A DNA stretch of 64,000 nt from Shewanella sp. CG12_big_fil_rev_8_21_14_0_65_47_15. GTDB taxonomy: Bacteria > Pseudomonadota > Gammaproteobacteria > Enterobacterales > Shewanellaceae. The position numbers were made by a program, and so were the translations under genes. Shown in pieces: positions 25,775-35,022 of the stretch (within the stretch, counting starts at the first letter, position 1; every line of letters begins with the position of its first letter). The stretch is from the NCBI RefSeq assembly GCF_002783505.1, contig NZ_PFGL01000022.1:1-64000 (forward strand). Direction: 5' to 3'. The notes beneath the pieces are model-generated. The model had not been told where the DNA came from. It searched no databases and saw only the letters and a program-made list of their open reading frames with translations.

Positions 25775-27229
25775 TCAACTACTACATGACATGATTAAAC
25801 CTTGGCCCCAGTCCGGTGGACGCTTGGCCAAGTCTTCATGTTCAGCGTGTTCGGCAAAGGGCTGGCTCAGGATCTTTTGCAATCTATGCAAGGGTGCCAA
25901 ATTCCCCTCTTCGACCGCGATAATGGCCTCTTGGGCTAAATAATTACGCAAAATATACTTGGGGTTTACGCTATTACGCTCAGTTTGCCACGCGTTAATA
26001 TCGGCTACAGCACCCAATCGCTGTTGATAGGCCTGATACCAAGCATCAAATTCACTGACATCGATAAAGTCATCCCGCAACGCACTGTGTTTACTGGTCG
26101 GATCTAACTTGCCTAATTGACGCCAAGTCTGGGTGTAATCGAGTCGGTTTTTCTCCATTAACACAGTGAAACGGCCAATAAGCTCCAGATCTTGCTTATC
26201 CTGCTCCACCGTTGGCACCTCAAACGCTGGTAGACCTAATTTTGCCCGCATCAAGTGCAAATAAGGTTGTACTAACGCATCCTGATATTGATTGAGCGCG
26301 GCGATCAGATCATCAGATGGGATCACAGGTGTGAGCGCTTGGGCTAAGCGTTGCAGGTTCCATAGGCCAATTCCGGGCTGCTGGCCAAAGGCATAGCGGC
26401 CTTCGGGATCCGAATGATTACAGATAAAATCTTCTTGGAAAGTATCGAGGAAGGCGAAGGGGCCGAAGTCAAAACTGTCACCCAGAATCGACATATTGTC
26501 CGTGTTCATCACCCCATGGGCAAAACCTATTGCCTGCCAATGGGCTATCATTCTGGCGGTATCTTGTACCACCTGTAAAAACCACGCTTTGTAACCCGAT
26601 GGATCGCAACTCAAGTGCGGATAATGCTGGGCGATAGTGAAATTGAGTAATTGGGTCAGCTTATCGGCGCGGCCACGTTCGCTATGGCAGAAAAATTCAA
26701 AATGGCCGAAACGAATATGACTACGGGCTAAGCGCACTGTGATGGCTGCGGTTTCTTGACTCTCACGCCATACGGGTAAGTCAGAACCAATCACAGCCAA
26801 GGCTCGGGTCGTCGGCACATGTAAATAGTGTAAGGCTTCTGAGACTAAAAACTCCCGTACCGCTGAGCGCATCACGGCACGGCCATCGCCATGGCGCGAG
26901 TATGGCGTAGGACCGCCACCCTTTAGCGCCACATCCCATGCACCATTAGGCCCCATCGCTTCGCCGAGAATGATCGACCGTCCATCCCCTAAACGCGGTG
27001 TATAGCCACCAAATTGGTGGCCGCTATACACTTGGGCATAGTAAGTCGCGCCATCGACGGCGGCATTGCCAGAGAGTCCCAGCAATAACTCATCGGTAGG
27101 CTGAGTTAAGCCGATTAATTGCGCAGCATCGTCGCTCCAAGCAAGCCAATGGGGATGACTGATACCCTGGGGATAGACTTGGGAATAGAACTCAGGCAGC
27201 TGAGTAAAAAAATCCTGTTTGAACTTCAT
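25775..27229 (-). CDS. selO: Protein adenylyltransferase SelO (YdiU)
   Basis: SelO is a pseudokinase-fold enzyme that transfers AMP to protein hydroxyls during redox stress. This 484-residue protein shows the glycine-rich [25 protein letters not shown], the [13 protein letters not shown] catalytic block and DFGPFAFLD. The C terminus ends SCSS, the cysteine version of the CUSS seen in selenocysteine-containing homologues. It is first in a run of minus-strand genes ending with dsbA, and follows the small lipoprotein gene by 10 bp. Confidence 0.95.
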   Translation of the reverse strand: MKFKQDFFTQLPEFYSQVYPQGISHPHWLAWSDDAAQLIGLTQPTDELLLGLSGNAAVDGATYYAQVYSGHQFGGYTPRLGDGRSIILGEAMGPNGAWDVALKGGGPTPYSRHGDGRAVMRSAVREFLVSEALHYLHVPTTRALAVIGSDLPVWRESQETAAITVRLARSHIRFGHFEFFCHSERGRADKLTQLLNFTIAQHYPHLSCDPSGYKAWFLQVVQDTARMIAHWQAIGFAHGVMNTDNMSILGDSFDFGPFAFLDTFQEDFICNHSDPEGRYAFGQQPGIGLWNLQRLAQALTPVIPSDDLIAALNQYQDALVQPYLHLMRAKLGLPAFEVPTVEQDKQDLELIGRFTVLMEKNRLDYTQTWRQLGKLDPTSKHSALRDDFIDVSEFDAWYQAYQQRLGAVADINAWQTERNSVNPKYILRNYLAQEAIIAVEEGNLAPLHRLQKILSQPFAEHAEHEDLAKRPPDWGQGLIMSCSS

Positions 27230-27239
27230 CTCTACCCGC

Positions 27240-27545
27240 CTATTGGCTCAAACTCTTACACACCAGCACCGACTTATCATCGAGCCCACAGAGGTGCCCA
27301 CATTGATAAACACCCGCGCCCATATTATCCCCCTGCTTTAAACGCTGCATGCCCAGGGCTTTACTCTGGCATTGTTCTAAGGTGTCGTAATAGCCATGAA
27401 TATCCTCGGTTTGCAGTGGGACCACAGGTAGGGCACTCACATCGTTATAGTAGAACAGGGTCCATTCGGGCGTTTTAGTGCAAGCACTCAAAAATAATAA
27501 CCCCAGCATAAGGAACAGCCTCGGCATGGCAAAACTTAGTTTCAT
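27240..27545 (-). CDS. Small putative lipoprotein
   Basis: A 101-residue protein with a signal peptide ending in the lipobox LSAC (C22). It should therefore be lipid-anchored. Six cysteines in total (for example [17 protein letters not shown]) suggest disulfides in the periplasm. No family recognised. It ends ten bases before selO and is co-directional, so they may share a transcript. Confidence 0.75.
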   Translation of the reverse strand: MKLSFAMPRLFLMLGLLFLSACTKTPEWTLFYYNDVSALPVVPLQTEDIHGYYDTLEQCQSKALGMQRLKQGDNMGAGVYQCGHLCGLDDKSVLVCKSLSQ

Positions 27546-27558
27546 CGTATTAACCCAT

Positions 27559-27581
27559 AAAAAAAGCGAACCTTAGTTCGC
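27559..27581 (-). terminator. Terminator of the 284-residue membrane-anchored protein
   Basis: GCGAAC (27566-27571) pairs with GTTCGC (27576-27581) across CTTA. On the minus strand it runs into seven T residues. It separates the gene at 27660 from the lipoprotein/selO unit. Confidence 0.8.
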
Positions 27582-27659
27582 CTTTTGCGCATTCAGTTAA
27601 CTGGGATTCTACACCGCCTAGGCGGGGGAAATAACCGCTTTTCGTCTAAGGGTTTATCC

Positions 27660-28514
27660 CTACAATACACTATTTGCCTTTGCCTGTGCTTTCTCAATCC
27701 GATTGATACGGCCCTCAAAGCCAGTGACAGTGCCATCGCTCAACCCAAGCTCTAGTGCTTTACGACAAATGACAATGGCGGCATCGAAGGCTTGGGTATC
27801 ATTCAATAAGGTTGCTAATTGAAGGAAACCGGAAGATTTAAGCTCAGTGTTTTTATCTTGCTCGGCGCTGGCCACTTGGAACAGTGCAATATACTCTTCG
27901 GTTAACTGAGCGCCATAGTTAAGGTAATCCGCCGATTTACGCTGCTTGTAGCACTCAGCGACCATATTTTGCAGCGCGGTATAGCGGGCACTGGCTGACA
28001 CCGCACTTTGATATTCTTCAAAGGCCCGAACTAAGGTCACATTCGCCCAAACTCCTGGCGCAACAACCTCGGAACGCGTGCTCGATGCCGGCTCTGCTTC
28101 GACTTTAACGTCCTCTTGGCTGTCAGTTTGCTCATCTGTAGGCGTAGTGCCTAGAATGATCACCGCCTCTTCATTATGAGCCGCAGGCATATCGACTTCG
28201 ATAATATCTGTGTCTATCTCCACCGAAATATTCGCTGGGTCGTCAGTCTCACGGGGCATCAATTCGGCTTCAACTTCGATGATAGGCTCAACTTCCACCA
28301 CGCGAGGGTCCTCTGCCTGCTCAACTGGCTCGGACTCTACCCGCTCGGGTTCAGCAGTCGCGGAGGAAATAGGTGCCTCTTCGGTAGGAACAACAGGTTT
28401 TACCGTGGTCGATTTAGGCTTCATCGCCTCTTGTTCTTCTTTCGCCAAACGCTGGGCGCGAAGAAATAAAAACACCCCAACGGCAATCAGTATTAAAACG
28501 ACAATAACCTTCAT
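27660..28514 (-). CDS. Membrane-anchored hypothetical protein with acidic linker and helical repeat tail
   Basis: A 284-residue protein in three parts. Residues 1-20 form one N-terminal membrane anchor. Residues about 30-160 are a low-complexity linker rich in Glu, Pro, Val and Asp. Residues about 165-284 are helical and look TPR-like (YTALQNMVAECYKQ, AAIVICRKALELGL). The layout suggests a tethered protein-interaction domain in the cytoplasm or periplasm. I do not recognise the family. It has its own terminator and is divergent from the DsrE gene. Confidence 0.7.
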   Translation of the reverse strand: MKVIVVLILIAVGVFLFLRAQRLAKEEQEAMKPKSTTVKPVVPTEEAPISSATAEPERVESEPVEQAEDPRVVEVEPIIEVEAELMPRETDDPANISVEIDTDIIEVDMPAAHNEEAVIILGTTPTDEQTDSQEDVKVEAEPASSTRSEVVAPGVWANVTLVRAFEEYQSAVSASARYTALQNMVAECYKQRKSADYLNYGAQLTEEYIALFQVASAEQDKNTELKSSGFLQLATLLNDTQAFDAAIVICRKALELGLSDGTVTGFEGRINRIEKAQAKANSVL

Positions 28515-28787
28515 TCTTCTTCACCTTTAATGGCAGCTTCCCGCCGGAAGCTGTATCAATTGGCTTACCAGGCCCACATAGCATGTGTGGCTGGCAACGG
28601 GTTCTATCCAAAAATTGAGCAGAGATTAACCGCTATTAAAGTCCATAGTGTCAGTGTAAATCAAGTATTTATGCCTTTTTATACGATCTTACGCTCAAAT
28701 CGTTATAGTAAACTGCTGTAGACTGACGCCTTGCCCCTCCCTTTATCTATGACTTAGAGAATGACTCATTTAAAGTAGAAAAAGCTT

Positions 28788-29147
28788 ATGCAAAAAATAC
28801 TGATCGTCGCCCACGCGAGTCCCTATGGGACTGAAAAACTGTTTAATAGTTTACGCATAGCATTAGCCCTTAAGGATTATGGTGAACAAGCTGTTGATCT
28901 AAAACTATTTTTAATGTCAGACGCCGTATTGGGTGTGCTCAAGCAGCAAACCACACCCGACTTAAGCTATAACCTACAGCAGATGTTCGAAATCCTCTCG
29001 GCGCAGCAAGTCCCGATCCTACTCTGTAAAACCTGCGCCCAAGCGCGAGGTGTGACTGTGGACATGATCATCGATGGCGCACAAATAGGAACATTGCAGG
29101 ATCTTACCCGCTGGACCTTAGATGCCGATAAGGTCATGCATATTTAA
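28788..29147 (+). CDS. DsrE/DsrF-like family protein
   Basis: A 119-residue protein of the DsrE fold, which includes sulfur-relay carriers such as TusCD and peroxiredoxin-like YchN. The N-terminal ILIVAHASPYGTEK block and the C-terminal half containing CKTCAQARG are typical; Cys82 and Cys85 could carry a persulfide. No Tus partner genes lie nearby, so I would not call it TusD. It is transcribed alone or with the next gene 104 bp downstream. Confidence 0.8.
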   Translation: MQKILIVAHASPYGTEKLFNSLRIALALKDYGEQAVDLKLFLMSDAVLGVLKQQTTPDLSYNLQQMFEILSAQQVPILLCKTCAQARGVTVDMIIDGAQIGTLQDLTRWTLDADKVMHI

Positions 29148-29250
29148 AGCATTATTTTGTGCGCATCTTCATAATTTGGCGCTTCTGTTTTGTCAGCGCC
29201 AACTTCACTGCCTATTATGGGATATCCGAGTAACACACTAAGGTATTTCC

Positions 29251-29652
29251 ATGGGTTCAGCTGAACTACTGACGGGTAAACTGCTTTACGAACACCAAAC
29301 GATTGCCGCCATGATGAAAATCTACTGCCGGGCGAAACATCAAGGCCAAGATGCAACGGGTCTGTGTGATGACTGCCTAGCGCTATTAGATTATGCCGCA
29401 ATACGCCTCGATCGCTGCCCCTATGGCCAAAATAAACCAACCTGCAATAAATGCCCAGTGCATTGCTACAAACCCGCGCAGAAGAAAATGGTCAAAGAGA
29501 TCATGATTTTCTCGGGCCCCCGTATGCTGTTACCGCATCCCATTCGCGCAATCAAGCACTTACTGGCAGAGCGGACGCCCGTACCAGAATCTGTCCCCGA
29601 AGCGGCATCCAATCGACATCAACGTATCGCTATTTCACAGAAAAAAGCTTAG
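29251..29652 (+). CDS. ygbA: YgbA family (nitrous-oxide-stimulated promoter) protein
   Basis: A 133-residue cytosolic protein with two clusters of cysteines: C-x15-C-x2-C and C-x8-C-x2-C-x3-C (YCRAKHQ, LCDDCLALL, RCPYGQNKPTCNKCPVHC). This pattern is that of the nitrous-oxide-stimulated-promoter family. In E. coli ygbA is under the nitric-oxide repressor NsrR and aids recovery from nitrosative stress. The spacing suggests an iron-sulfur or zinc site. I could not see a good NsrR box upstream. An 8-bp hairpin (TTGGCGCT/AGCGCCAA at 29176-29202) lies before the gene. Confidence 0.85.
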   Translation: MGSAELLTGKLLYEHQTIAAMMKIYCRAKHQGQDATGLCDDCLALLDYAAIRLDRCPYGQNKPTCNKCPVHCYKPAQKKMVKEIMIFSGPRMLLPHPIRAIKHLLAERTPVPESVPEAASNRHQRIAISQKKA

Positions 29653-29665
29653 TAACACTTTTGCG

Positions 29666-29700
29666 CCTCGAATTTCCCTGTTATAACAGGGCTCGAGGAG
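29666..29700 (+). promoter_or_regulatory. Nested hairpin covering a ribosome binding site
   Basis: CCTCGA (29666-29671) pairs with TCGAGG (29693-29698), and inside it CCCTGTTA with TAACAGGG forms a perfect 16-base palindrome (29676-29691). The right arm contains GAGGAG, the ribosome site of the next gene (ATG at 29707). Folding would hide it, so translation may be regulated. It could instead be a terminator stem. Confidence 0.45.
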
Positions 29701-29706
29701 TCAAAA

Positions 29707-30639
29707 ATGAACGAATTTAATACTTTTTTCGCTCAAGCTTACTGGTGGTTATCATTATTTGGAGGCTTACATTGTCTCGCGTTAGCTATTTATATTCGCT
29801 ATTTTTACCACGCCTATAGTAACCAAAAGCTGCTCGCAGGTTTCTTAAGTCTTATCGCCCTTTACTTCCTCACAGGTATGCTCAATCGCGATAACTCTCC
29901 CATCCCCATACATATTTTATTTAATCTAATTAATCCCATTTATTTCCTACTCATGCCCCTGCTCTATCTATACTGCAAACGCAGCCTAGAGCAAAGCACT
30001 GAACCCATTGGGTTTTCTAGACATTATTGGCCTTCGGTCTTCACCTTGTGTCTTGCCATACTGGATATTGCACTGAGGCTTAATCTGCATAAAGATGCTA
30101 TCTGGTTCCAAGCTGAGTTCTTCCTGTATCGCCAACACATAGATCTTAGCCATTGGGGTTTAGCGCTCCCCTTATTACTCTTTATTCAAACCAGCAGTTA
30201 CTTTGTGGCGCTGTGGTTTCTGTTTCGGCGATACCAACAGCGCCAGCAGCAACCCATTAATGCGCCACAGGAAACCCTAAGATTAATTCATTTCCGTTGG
30301 TTATTTGGCCTGACTTTAGCCATGCTGCTTAACTGGTTAATTCGCGTATTTGTGGTGATACTTCCCTTCTATCTTGGGGACATCCTCACCCCCTTATCCC
30401 ATGCATTGCCGCGTTTAAGCTTACTGCTGAGTTTTTATTTCCTAGCCGCATATGGCCTTAGACAAATTACCCGCACAGCCTACTTAAAAGGTCATATCGC
30501 GGCGCCAGCACCTAAGATTGAGTCCCCAACGACAGAAGTGTTAACGCCAGAGGAATTCGAGTTTATTCAACAGCTTCAGAAAGAATCAAATGAAGCTAAC
30601 CATAAATCTTCCGAGACGCCCCCCGACACTAAGAACTAA
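29707..30639 (+). CDS. Seven-TM sensor-like protein related to membrane AraC-type regulators but lacking an HTH
   Basis: A 310-residue protein with about seven hydrophobic segments from residue 10 to 258, then a cytosolic tail. The membrane part resembles the sensor half of 7TM AraC regulators. Those proteins end with an AraC DNA-binding domain; here only a 55-residue acidic, Pro/Ser-rich tail follows (PTTEVLTPEEFEFIQQLQKE), and no HTH is present. It may be a stand-alone sensor or a shortened relative. Function unknown. Confidence 0.7.
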   Translation: MNEFNTFFAQAYWWLSLFGGLHCLALAIYIRYFYHAYSNQKLLAGFLSLIALYFLTGMLNRDNSPIPIHILFNLINPIYFLLMPLLYLYCKRSLEQSTEPIGFSRHYWPSVFTLCLAILDIALRLNLHKDAIWFQAEFFLYRQHIDLSHWGLALPLLLFIQTSSYFVALWFLFRRYQQRQQQPINAPQETLRLIHFRWLFGLTLAMLLNWLIRVFVVILPFYLGDILTPLSHALPRLSLLLSFYFLAAYGLRQITRTAYLKGHIAAPAPKIESPTTEVLTPEEFEFIQQLQKESNEANHKSSETPPDTKN

Positions 30640-30783
30640 AAGCTCAATTCAGCCTCAAAATTTATATCGCACTCATAAACATATCCACACAAGCTGAACC
30701 TAAGCTGATATTTCTTCAGCTAACGCTGTTATTTGTTATCACAAAGAGTAGTCTGATAGCACAAAGACCCGAGGAGGAAACCT

Positions 30784-31368
30784 ATGAAATCATTTTTAAC
30801 TGTCATTGCCGCATCCATATGCCTGTTCGTAAGCCTTTTTAGCATTCCCGCAGCCCAAGCTGAGGAAAGCTACGATCAAGCCGTAGCCAATTTCCAAAAA
30901 GCGAAAGAAACCAGTAAGTTTTTCGACACCGCCTATGGCTATGCCCTGTTCCCCACTGTGGGTAAAGGTGGCATAGGAATAGGGGCAGCCTATGGTAAAG
31001 GCCGAGTCTACAAGGGCGGTGTTTATATGGGGGATTCTAGCCTGACCCAAGTATCTATTGGGTTCCAGCTCGGTGGTCAAGCCTACAGCGAGATCATCTT
31101 CTTTAAAGATGCTAAATCCTATGATGCCTTCACCAGCGGCACGTTTGAGTTTGACGCACAGGCCTCTGCGGTTGCCATTAATGTGGGCGCAAACGCGCAG
31201 GTGGGTACGACGGGGAATTCTGCGGGTGCTGGACAATCCGGTGGCAATCAATCGGCCAAGGGCGCATACATCAATGGTATGGCGGTATTTACTGCGGCTA
31301 AGGGCGGCTTAATGTTTGAAGCCGCCCTCGCGGGTCAAAGCTTTAGCTTCGAGCCGAAAGCAAATTAA
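30784..31368 (+). CDS. YSC84/SYLF-domain lipid-binding protein
   Basis: A 194-residue protein with a signal peptide (about 1-26, ending AQA) and a SYLF (YSC84) domain. The motifs AYGYALFPTVGKGGIGIGAAYGKG, VSIGFQLGGQAYSEIIFF and the C-terminal KGGLMFEAALAGQ are conserved in the family. Bacterial members are periplasmic and thought to bind lipid. A Gly/Ser/Asn-rich loop (about 148-160) interrupts the domain. Ribosome site GAGGAGG precedes the ATG. It has its own terminator. Confidence 0.88.
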   Translation: MKSFLTVIAASICLFVSLFSIPAAQAEESYDQAVANFQKAKETSKFFDTAYGYALFPTVGKGGIGIGAAYGKGRVYKGGVYMGDSSLTQVSIGFQLGGQAYSEIIFFKDAKSYDAFTSGTFEFDAQASAVAINVGANAQVGTTGNSAGAGQSGGNQSAKGAYINGMAVFTAAKGGLMFEAALAGQSFSFEPKAN

Positions 31369-31393
31369 CGTGAAAAGTGGGATGCTTAAAACT

Positions 31394-31424
31394 AACGGCG
31401 AGCCTCAGTGCTCGCCGTTTTTTT
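31394..31424 (+). terminator. Terminator of the SYLF-domain gene
   Basis: AACGGCGAGC (31394-31403) pairs with GCTCGCCGTT (31410-31419) across six bases and is followed by a run of T residues to 31424. Confidence 0.9.
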
Positions 31425-31511
31425 CAATCTAAAACCTGTCGATCTCAAAGTAAGTCTGTAGCCATAAACCTGAATGGATCACCCAATTTTGCCTTTGGTT
31501 TAGCGTCAAAT

Positions 31512-32123
31512 TTAGTCATGTCCCCAGGGTTTTGGCGGTAAGGCAACGGGCTGGGTTAGATCGAAATCGACTTTAAAATCGCGGTTTTCGCGTTTGAGCT
31601 GATAGCTAAAAGTCGTTGGTGTAATCGCCATATGCCACACATTTGTGACCGACTGAGCTAGCCCATTCTTGATGAAGTTATCTATAGAGTCTTTATCGAT
31701 AGGAAAAGACTGTTTTTGTGTTGTGCCTTCATCCACCGTATCACCGCCATACATAGTCACAGCATCTTCACTCCCGTCTTGGTGCCGATGATCATGTTTC
31801 AGCCTGAGCCCCTGCGAAGTCTTGGTTATCACCCAAGTACGTGAATGGTCATCACCCACATGAAATGGGATCTTAAGCTCGGTATCACTGCACTCACGCA
31901 CATGCATAATCAAGGATTTACCGCTAAAAGCCGAATCAGCGCTATCACCAGAAACCACTTTGCCAGCAAAAGCGTGACCGCAGTGACCGGCAATCTGTGC
32001 AAAAAAGCTTTGCTGCTGTTGCGTTAACATGGATTGAGGGGCAACTTGGGTGGCAATAACAGGCATGGCGAGCAAGCACAGAGCTGTAAGCCCTAAACGC
32101 TGTCGGGTAAGAATGGACGTCAT
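31512..32123 (-). CDS. Secreted hypothetical protein
   Basis: A 203-residue protein from the ATG at 32123 (MTSILTRQRL), chosen because GGAG lies seven bases upstream; the frame is open to 32162. A signal peptide ends around IATQVA. The mature part holds three His-rich turns (GHCGHAF, FHVGDDHSRT, KHDHRHQDG) and two cysteines. It looks like a periplasmic protein. The histidines might bind metal, but no family is recognised. A long hairpin upstream separates it from the acyltransferase-3 gene. Confidence 0.7.
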   Translation of the reverse strand: MTSILTRQRLGLTALCLLAMPVIATQVAPQSMLTQQQQSFFAQIAGHCGHAFAGKVVSGDSADSAFSGKSLIMHVRECSDTELKIPFHVGDDHSRTWVITKTSQGLRLKHDHRHQDGSEDAVTMYGGDTVDEGTTQKQSFPIDKDSIDNFIKNGLAQSVTNVWHMAITPTTFSYQLKRENRDFKVDFDLTQPVALPPKPWGHD

Positions 32124-32157
32124 TGTGTTCTCCATTTTATTCACTAGAAAACAACCT

Positions 32158-32199
32158 AGCATAGGGGGATAAATTCAAACTGAATTATCCCCCTATGCT
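32158..32199. terminator. Long near-perfect palindrome between two minus-strand genes
   Basis: AGCATAGGGGGATAA (32158-32172) pairs with the complementary run ending at 32199, extended inward by ATTCA/TGAAT; only one base bulges in about 19 pairs. On the minus strand the hairpin is followed by TTGTTTT. It comes 24 bp after the end of the acyltransferase-3 gene and before the next gene, so it works as a terminator or attenuator. Confidence 0.7.
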
Positions 32200-32222
32200 T
32201 GTATTAGCAATAACCCAACCTA

Positions 32223-33260
32223 TTACCAACCAATATAGGTACGGGAACGGTTACCTAAATGCTTCTTGATAAAGCGGGCCGTAATAATACTGCCCACCAT
32301 AAGGAAGGTAAAAATCCCCGCAGAAAACAACACACTCGTCACAGCGGAGCCAGGAGGGAAGCGGTAACGTAGTAGTTTAGTGACCACACCAATCAGCATA
32401 TCGAACAGCGGATGGATAAAGAAAATCGCAAAACTCATCTCGGCGATTGCCACCAACCAAGGTAAACGGCTGCGCCCCGACAACCACTCGCAAAAATTCA
32501 ATGTCAGTATGCACAAGCAGAGTTTTTGAATAAACTGCCAATCGATACCATTATATTCAAACGGAGCCTTATGGTAATTACCTATGTGTTGCACTATGTA
32601 ACTCTGTTCAACTAGGCTTACCACCAAGAAAATCATGGCCAATGCACTGAGAATGGAACCGTAGCGCGTCACAATATGTTCATCTTGGGAATATAAAATA
32701 CCGATCAAATAGAAAGGCATAAAATACACTACCGAGTGGATAAAATTGACATTGCCTATGGGCCTGTGGAGCAGAATAGCCACCACACAACTCAGTACAA
32801 ATAGCGTCCAACGCATCTGCTGTGAGCAACGGATAAACCACAAAAACAGCGGCGAAAATAAAAATACCGCCATGATGAAGGGAATATACCAATGCGGATA
32901 CAGGATATAACCGTTGCGCACCGTATAAAATATGCTGAGTAATACTTGGCTAGGCGGCTGCTGTTCCAAAAAAAACCAGCGCAGGCACAGGAAAAATAAT
33001 CCCACTACGGAGACGACCAAGAAGGGATAAAGCACATTTTGTACTTTATTCTTCATAAACTTACCGTAGTCGAAGTCTTGATAGAAAATTCGGTGGAAGA
33101 AGTACCCCGAGATAAACACGAACAAAGCCGTGCCTCCCCTGAGTAAGTTCTCCAGCAGCAGTGGGAACCCTTCTCCAGAGTTATAAATACTGTGACCAAG
33201 TACGATAAAAATAATCGCGATGCCACGCATGTAGGTAAATTCGAGCTGATTTTTTCTCAT
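32223..33260 (-). CDS. Acyltransferase-3 (OafA/YrhL-like) family membrane protein
   Basis: A 345-residue protein with about ten membrane segments. The N-terminal motif LEFTYMRGIAIIFIVLGHS holds the family's conserved arginine and histidine, and the FIHPLFDMLI block near residue 290 is typical. Such proteins O-acetylate or succinylate cell-surface sugars. The gene begins one base before the end of the HEXXH-containing gene, on the same strand, so the two form a unit. The target glycan cannot be named. Confidence 0.85.
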   Translation of the reverse strand: MRKNQLEFTYMRGIAIIFIVLGHSIYNSGEGFPLLLENLLRGGTALFVFISGYFFHRIFYQDFDYGKFMKNKVQNVLYPFLVVSVVGLFFLCLRWFFLEQQPPSQVLLSIFYTVRNGYILYPHWYIPFIMAVFLFSPLFLWFIRCSQQMRWTLFVLSCVVAILLHRPIGNVNFIHSVVYFMPFYLIGILYSQDEHIVTRYGSILSALAMIFLVVSLVEQSYIVQHIGNYHKAPFEYNGIDWQFIQKLCLCILTLNFCEWLSGRSRLPWLVAIAEMSFAIFFIHPLFDMLIGVVTKLLRYRFPPGSAVTSVLFSAGIFTFLMVGSIITARFIKKHLGNRSRTYIGW

Positions 33261-33261
33261 A

Positions 33262-34659
33262 TTAATTCATCGCACAGTAGAGGGTTCGTCCCTCAACAAC
33301 ACTCGCAGAAACCCTTATCGTTCCATGGACTTCCGACTCATTAAATACCAGATACTGCCCTTCACGCTGGAAGGGAAATGCCAAAGGTAACAGAGTTGCC
33401 GCCTCAATGCCCTCACAATAATTTTGTAAGGGCACATCTAATAACGCACTACCACTCACATTTAAGTTACTGAATTGTGAACTCATCCCTAGATAAGCTT
33501 GGGTTATATCACCTTGATAAGGCACAACATAAAAGCCAGAGCGGATATCACCCACATCGATAAAGCTACTGCTATCACTCACACTCGGCATCACTAATAA
33601 GGGCACCTTAGGATCCTGCACATCCTTGAGCAACTGTGCCAATTTTTGCTCGGTCGCGGGATAATAGGCCAACATGTCTTGCAAACGTTTCTTTTGCAAA
33701 CGATTTTGCCCGACGGGTGGAGTGATAGGTTTAACGCGATTGAGCAACACATCCACGGGTAGCATGCCCGACATGACTGACTCTTTCCAGACATTGGGGT
33801 CTTGGGTTAAATCCAACAATACTCCCGCCAATGCCCCGATATTTTCGGCTTCGGCGCTCCAACCGCCTAACATCTGCTGTTGCTGGTAGTAGTTGTGGAC
33901 ATACTGCAACAGTATCGGTTGATATTCTAGGTGGCTTTGGTTTTGGCTTACAAAACGTGCCCCTGCGACTAACTCCACATACTTGGCACTGCCTTCGACT
34001 AAGTCATTTAAATAGCTGACTCTGTCCTCATTGGGCGCGGCTTGACGCCACACTTGCAACCAGTATGCCGCATATCCCAACTGCACCGTTTGCTGCTCGG
34101 GCTCAGTTAATGCCGCCATCAAGGCATTGAATAGCTGTAGGCGATAAAAGCGTGCATCTAGGTTAAGCGGAAATACTTCACCTTCGTAGCGACGCCCTTC
34201 CTCTAGCACTCGCCATTCGGATTGGGCATAAAAATGAAACGCCTCATGCACACTGTTGCCAGCCCAAATCACAAAAGGCAAATCGGCAGTTTTTGTCGTG
34301 CTATCAAATTGAATCGTGGGGGACTCGAGCTGAATAAGCACCCCTGCCTGCCCTTGATATTGGGGAAAACCAAAATTAATCGACAAGCCCGAGTGCAAGT
34401 TAACCGACTCTAACACACTGTTGTCTTGGAGAATTTCACCACCGGGTTGGCGTAACCAAACATTGCCAGCATAACTAAAGAGATGCACTTTATCGTCGAG
34501 GCGAAAACCCGGCCATAGGGTTTCACTACGGCGACTGGTTTGAGCCATAAAATCGAGGTATAGACGGGCGAGTTGTTCCGGAGAGGCCTTATCGGCGAAC
34601 GCAGGGGTAGCGGCAGAGACTCCTAAAAACCATAGGAACACTACCATAATATTTTTCAT
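33262..34659 (-). CDS. Secreted protein with HEXXH motif, possible zinc metallopeptidase
   Basis: A 465-residue protein with a signal peptide (about 1-22, ending AFA). The motif HEAFH lies at H138-H142, in a helix-like context (NSVHEAFHFYAQ). VEGSAKY at 221-227 offers a glutamate (E222) at a plausible distance for the third zinc ligand of gluzincins. I know of no named family with this sequence, so protease activity is inference. It is directly upstream of the acyltransferase-3 gene and tightly spaced, so a joint envelope role is likely. Confidence 0.7.
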   Translation of the reverse strand: MKNIMVVFLWFLGVSAATPAFADKASPEQLARLYLDFMAQTSRRSETLWPGFRLDDKVHLFSYAGNVWLRQPGGEILQDNSVLESVNLHSGLSINFGFPQYQGQAGVLIQLESPTIQFDSTTKTADLPFVIWAGNSVHEAFHFYAQSEWRVLEEGRRYEGEVFPLNLDARFYRLQLFNALMAALTEPEQQTVQLGYAAYWLQVWRQAAPNEDRVSYLNDLVEGSAKYVELVAGARFVSQNQSHLEYQPILLQYVHNYYQQQQMLGGWSAEAENIGALAGVLLDLTQDPNVWKESVMSGMLPVDVLLNRVKPITPPVGQNRLQKKRLQDMLAYYPATEQKLAQLLKDVQDPKVPLLVMPSVSDSSSFIDVGDIRSGFYVVPYQGDITQAYLGMSSQFSNLNVSGSALLDVPLQNYCEGIEAATLLPLAFPFQREGQYLVFNESEVHGTIRVSASVVEGRTLYCAMN

Positions 34660-34836
34660 TTATTTGCCTAAACACACACAATGGGTTCACAAAACAGCGC
34701 TAGCATATAGCGCAATCAAGCAATAGTGAAACGTTTGCAAAAAAATATTTTTTCCTTAAAAAAGCTAAGGTAAAACCCAATCGGCGACTGCTAATAAAAT
34801 CATATTTTTAGCTTATGAGATGCGCTATTTGCGCTA

Positions 34837-35022
34837 CTAAGACTTAGGCTCTGCAGGCTTATCGCCAAACCACAGCGCTAACTTATCCGCCGCTTGGGAT
34901 TTCACCTCATCATCAATATAGAGCATGACCATGGTCAGCGCCGCAGCTAAGGCCCCCAAGTCATAGGTAAAGCCCACTAAAGGCGTCAAGTCAGGGATCA
35001 CATCTGCCCTAAATGCCCAAAT
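34837..35022 (-). pseudogene. C-terminal remnant of a DUF1232/YkvA-like protein
   Basis: On the minus strand an open stretch reads IPDLTPLVGFTYDLGA, then LYIDDEVKSQAADKLALWFG, and stops at a TAG (34837-34839). PDLTPLVGFTYDLG is the hallmark of DUF1232 membrane proteins (compare PDFTPVVGY-DDLG). The frame is closed upstream by a TAA just beyond 35022, and there is no start. It is therefore the last third of a deleted gene. Confidence 0.65.
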
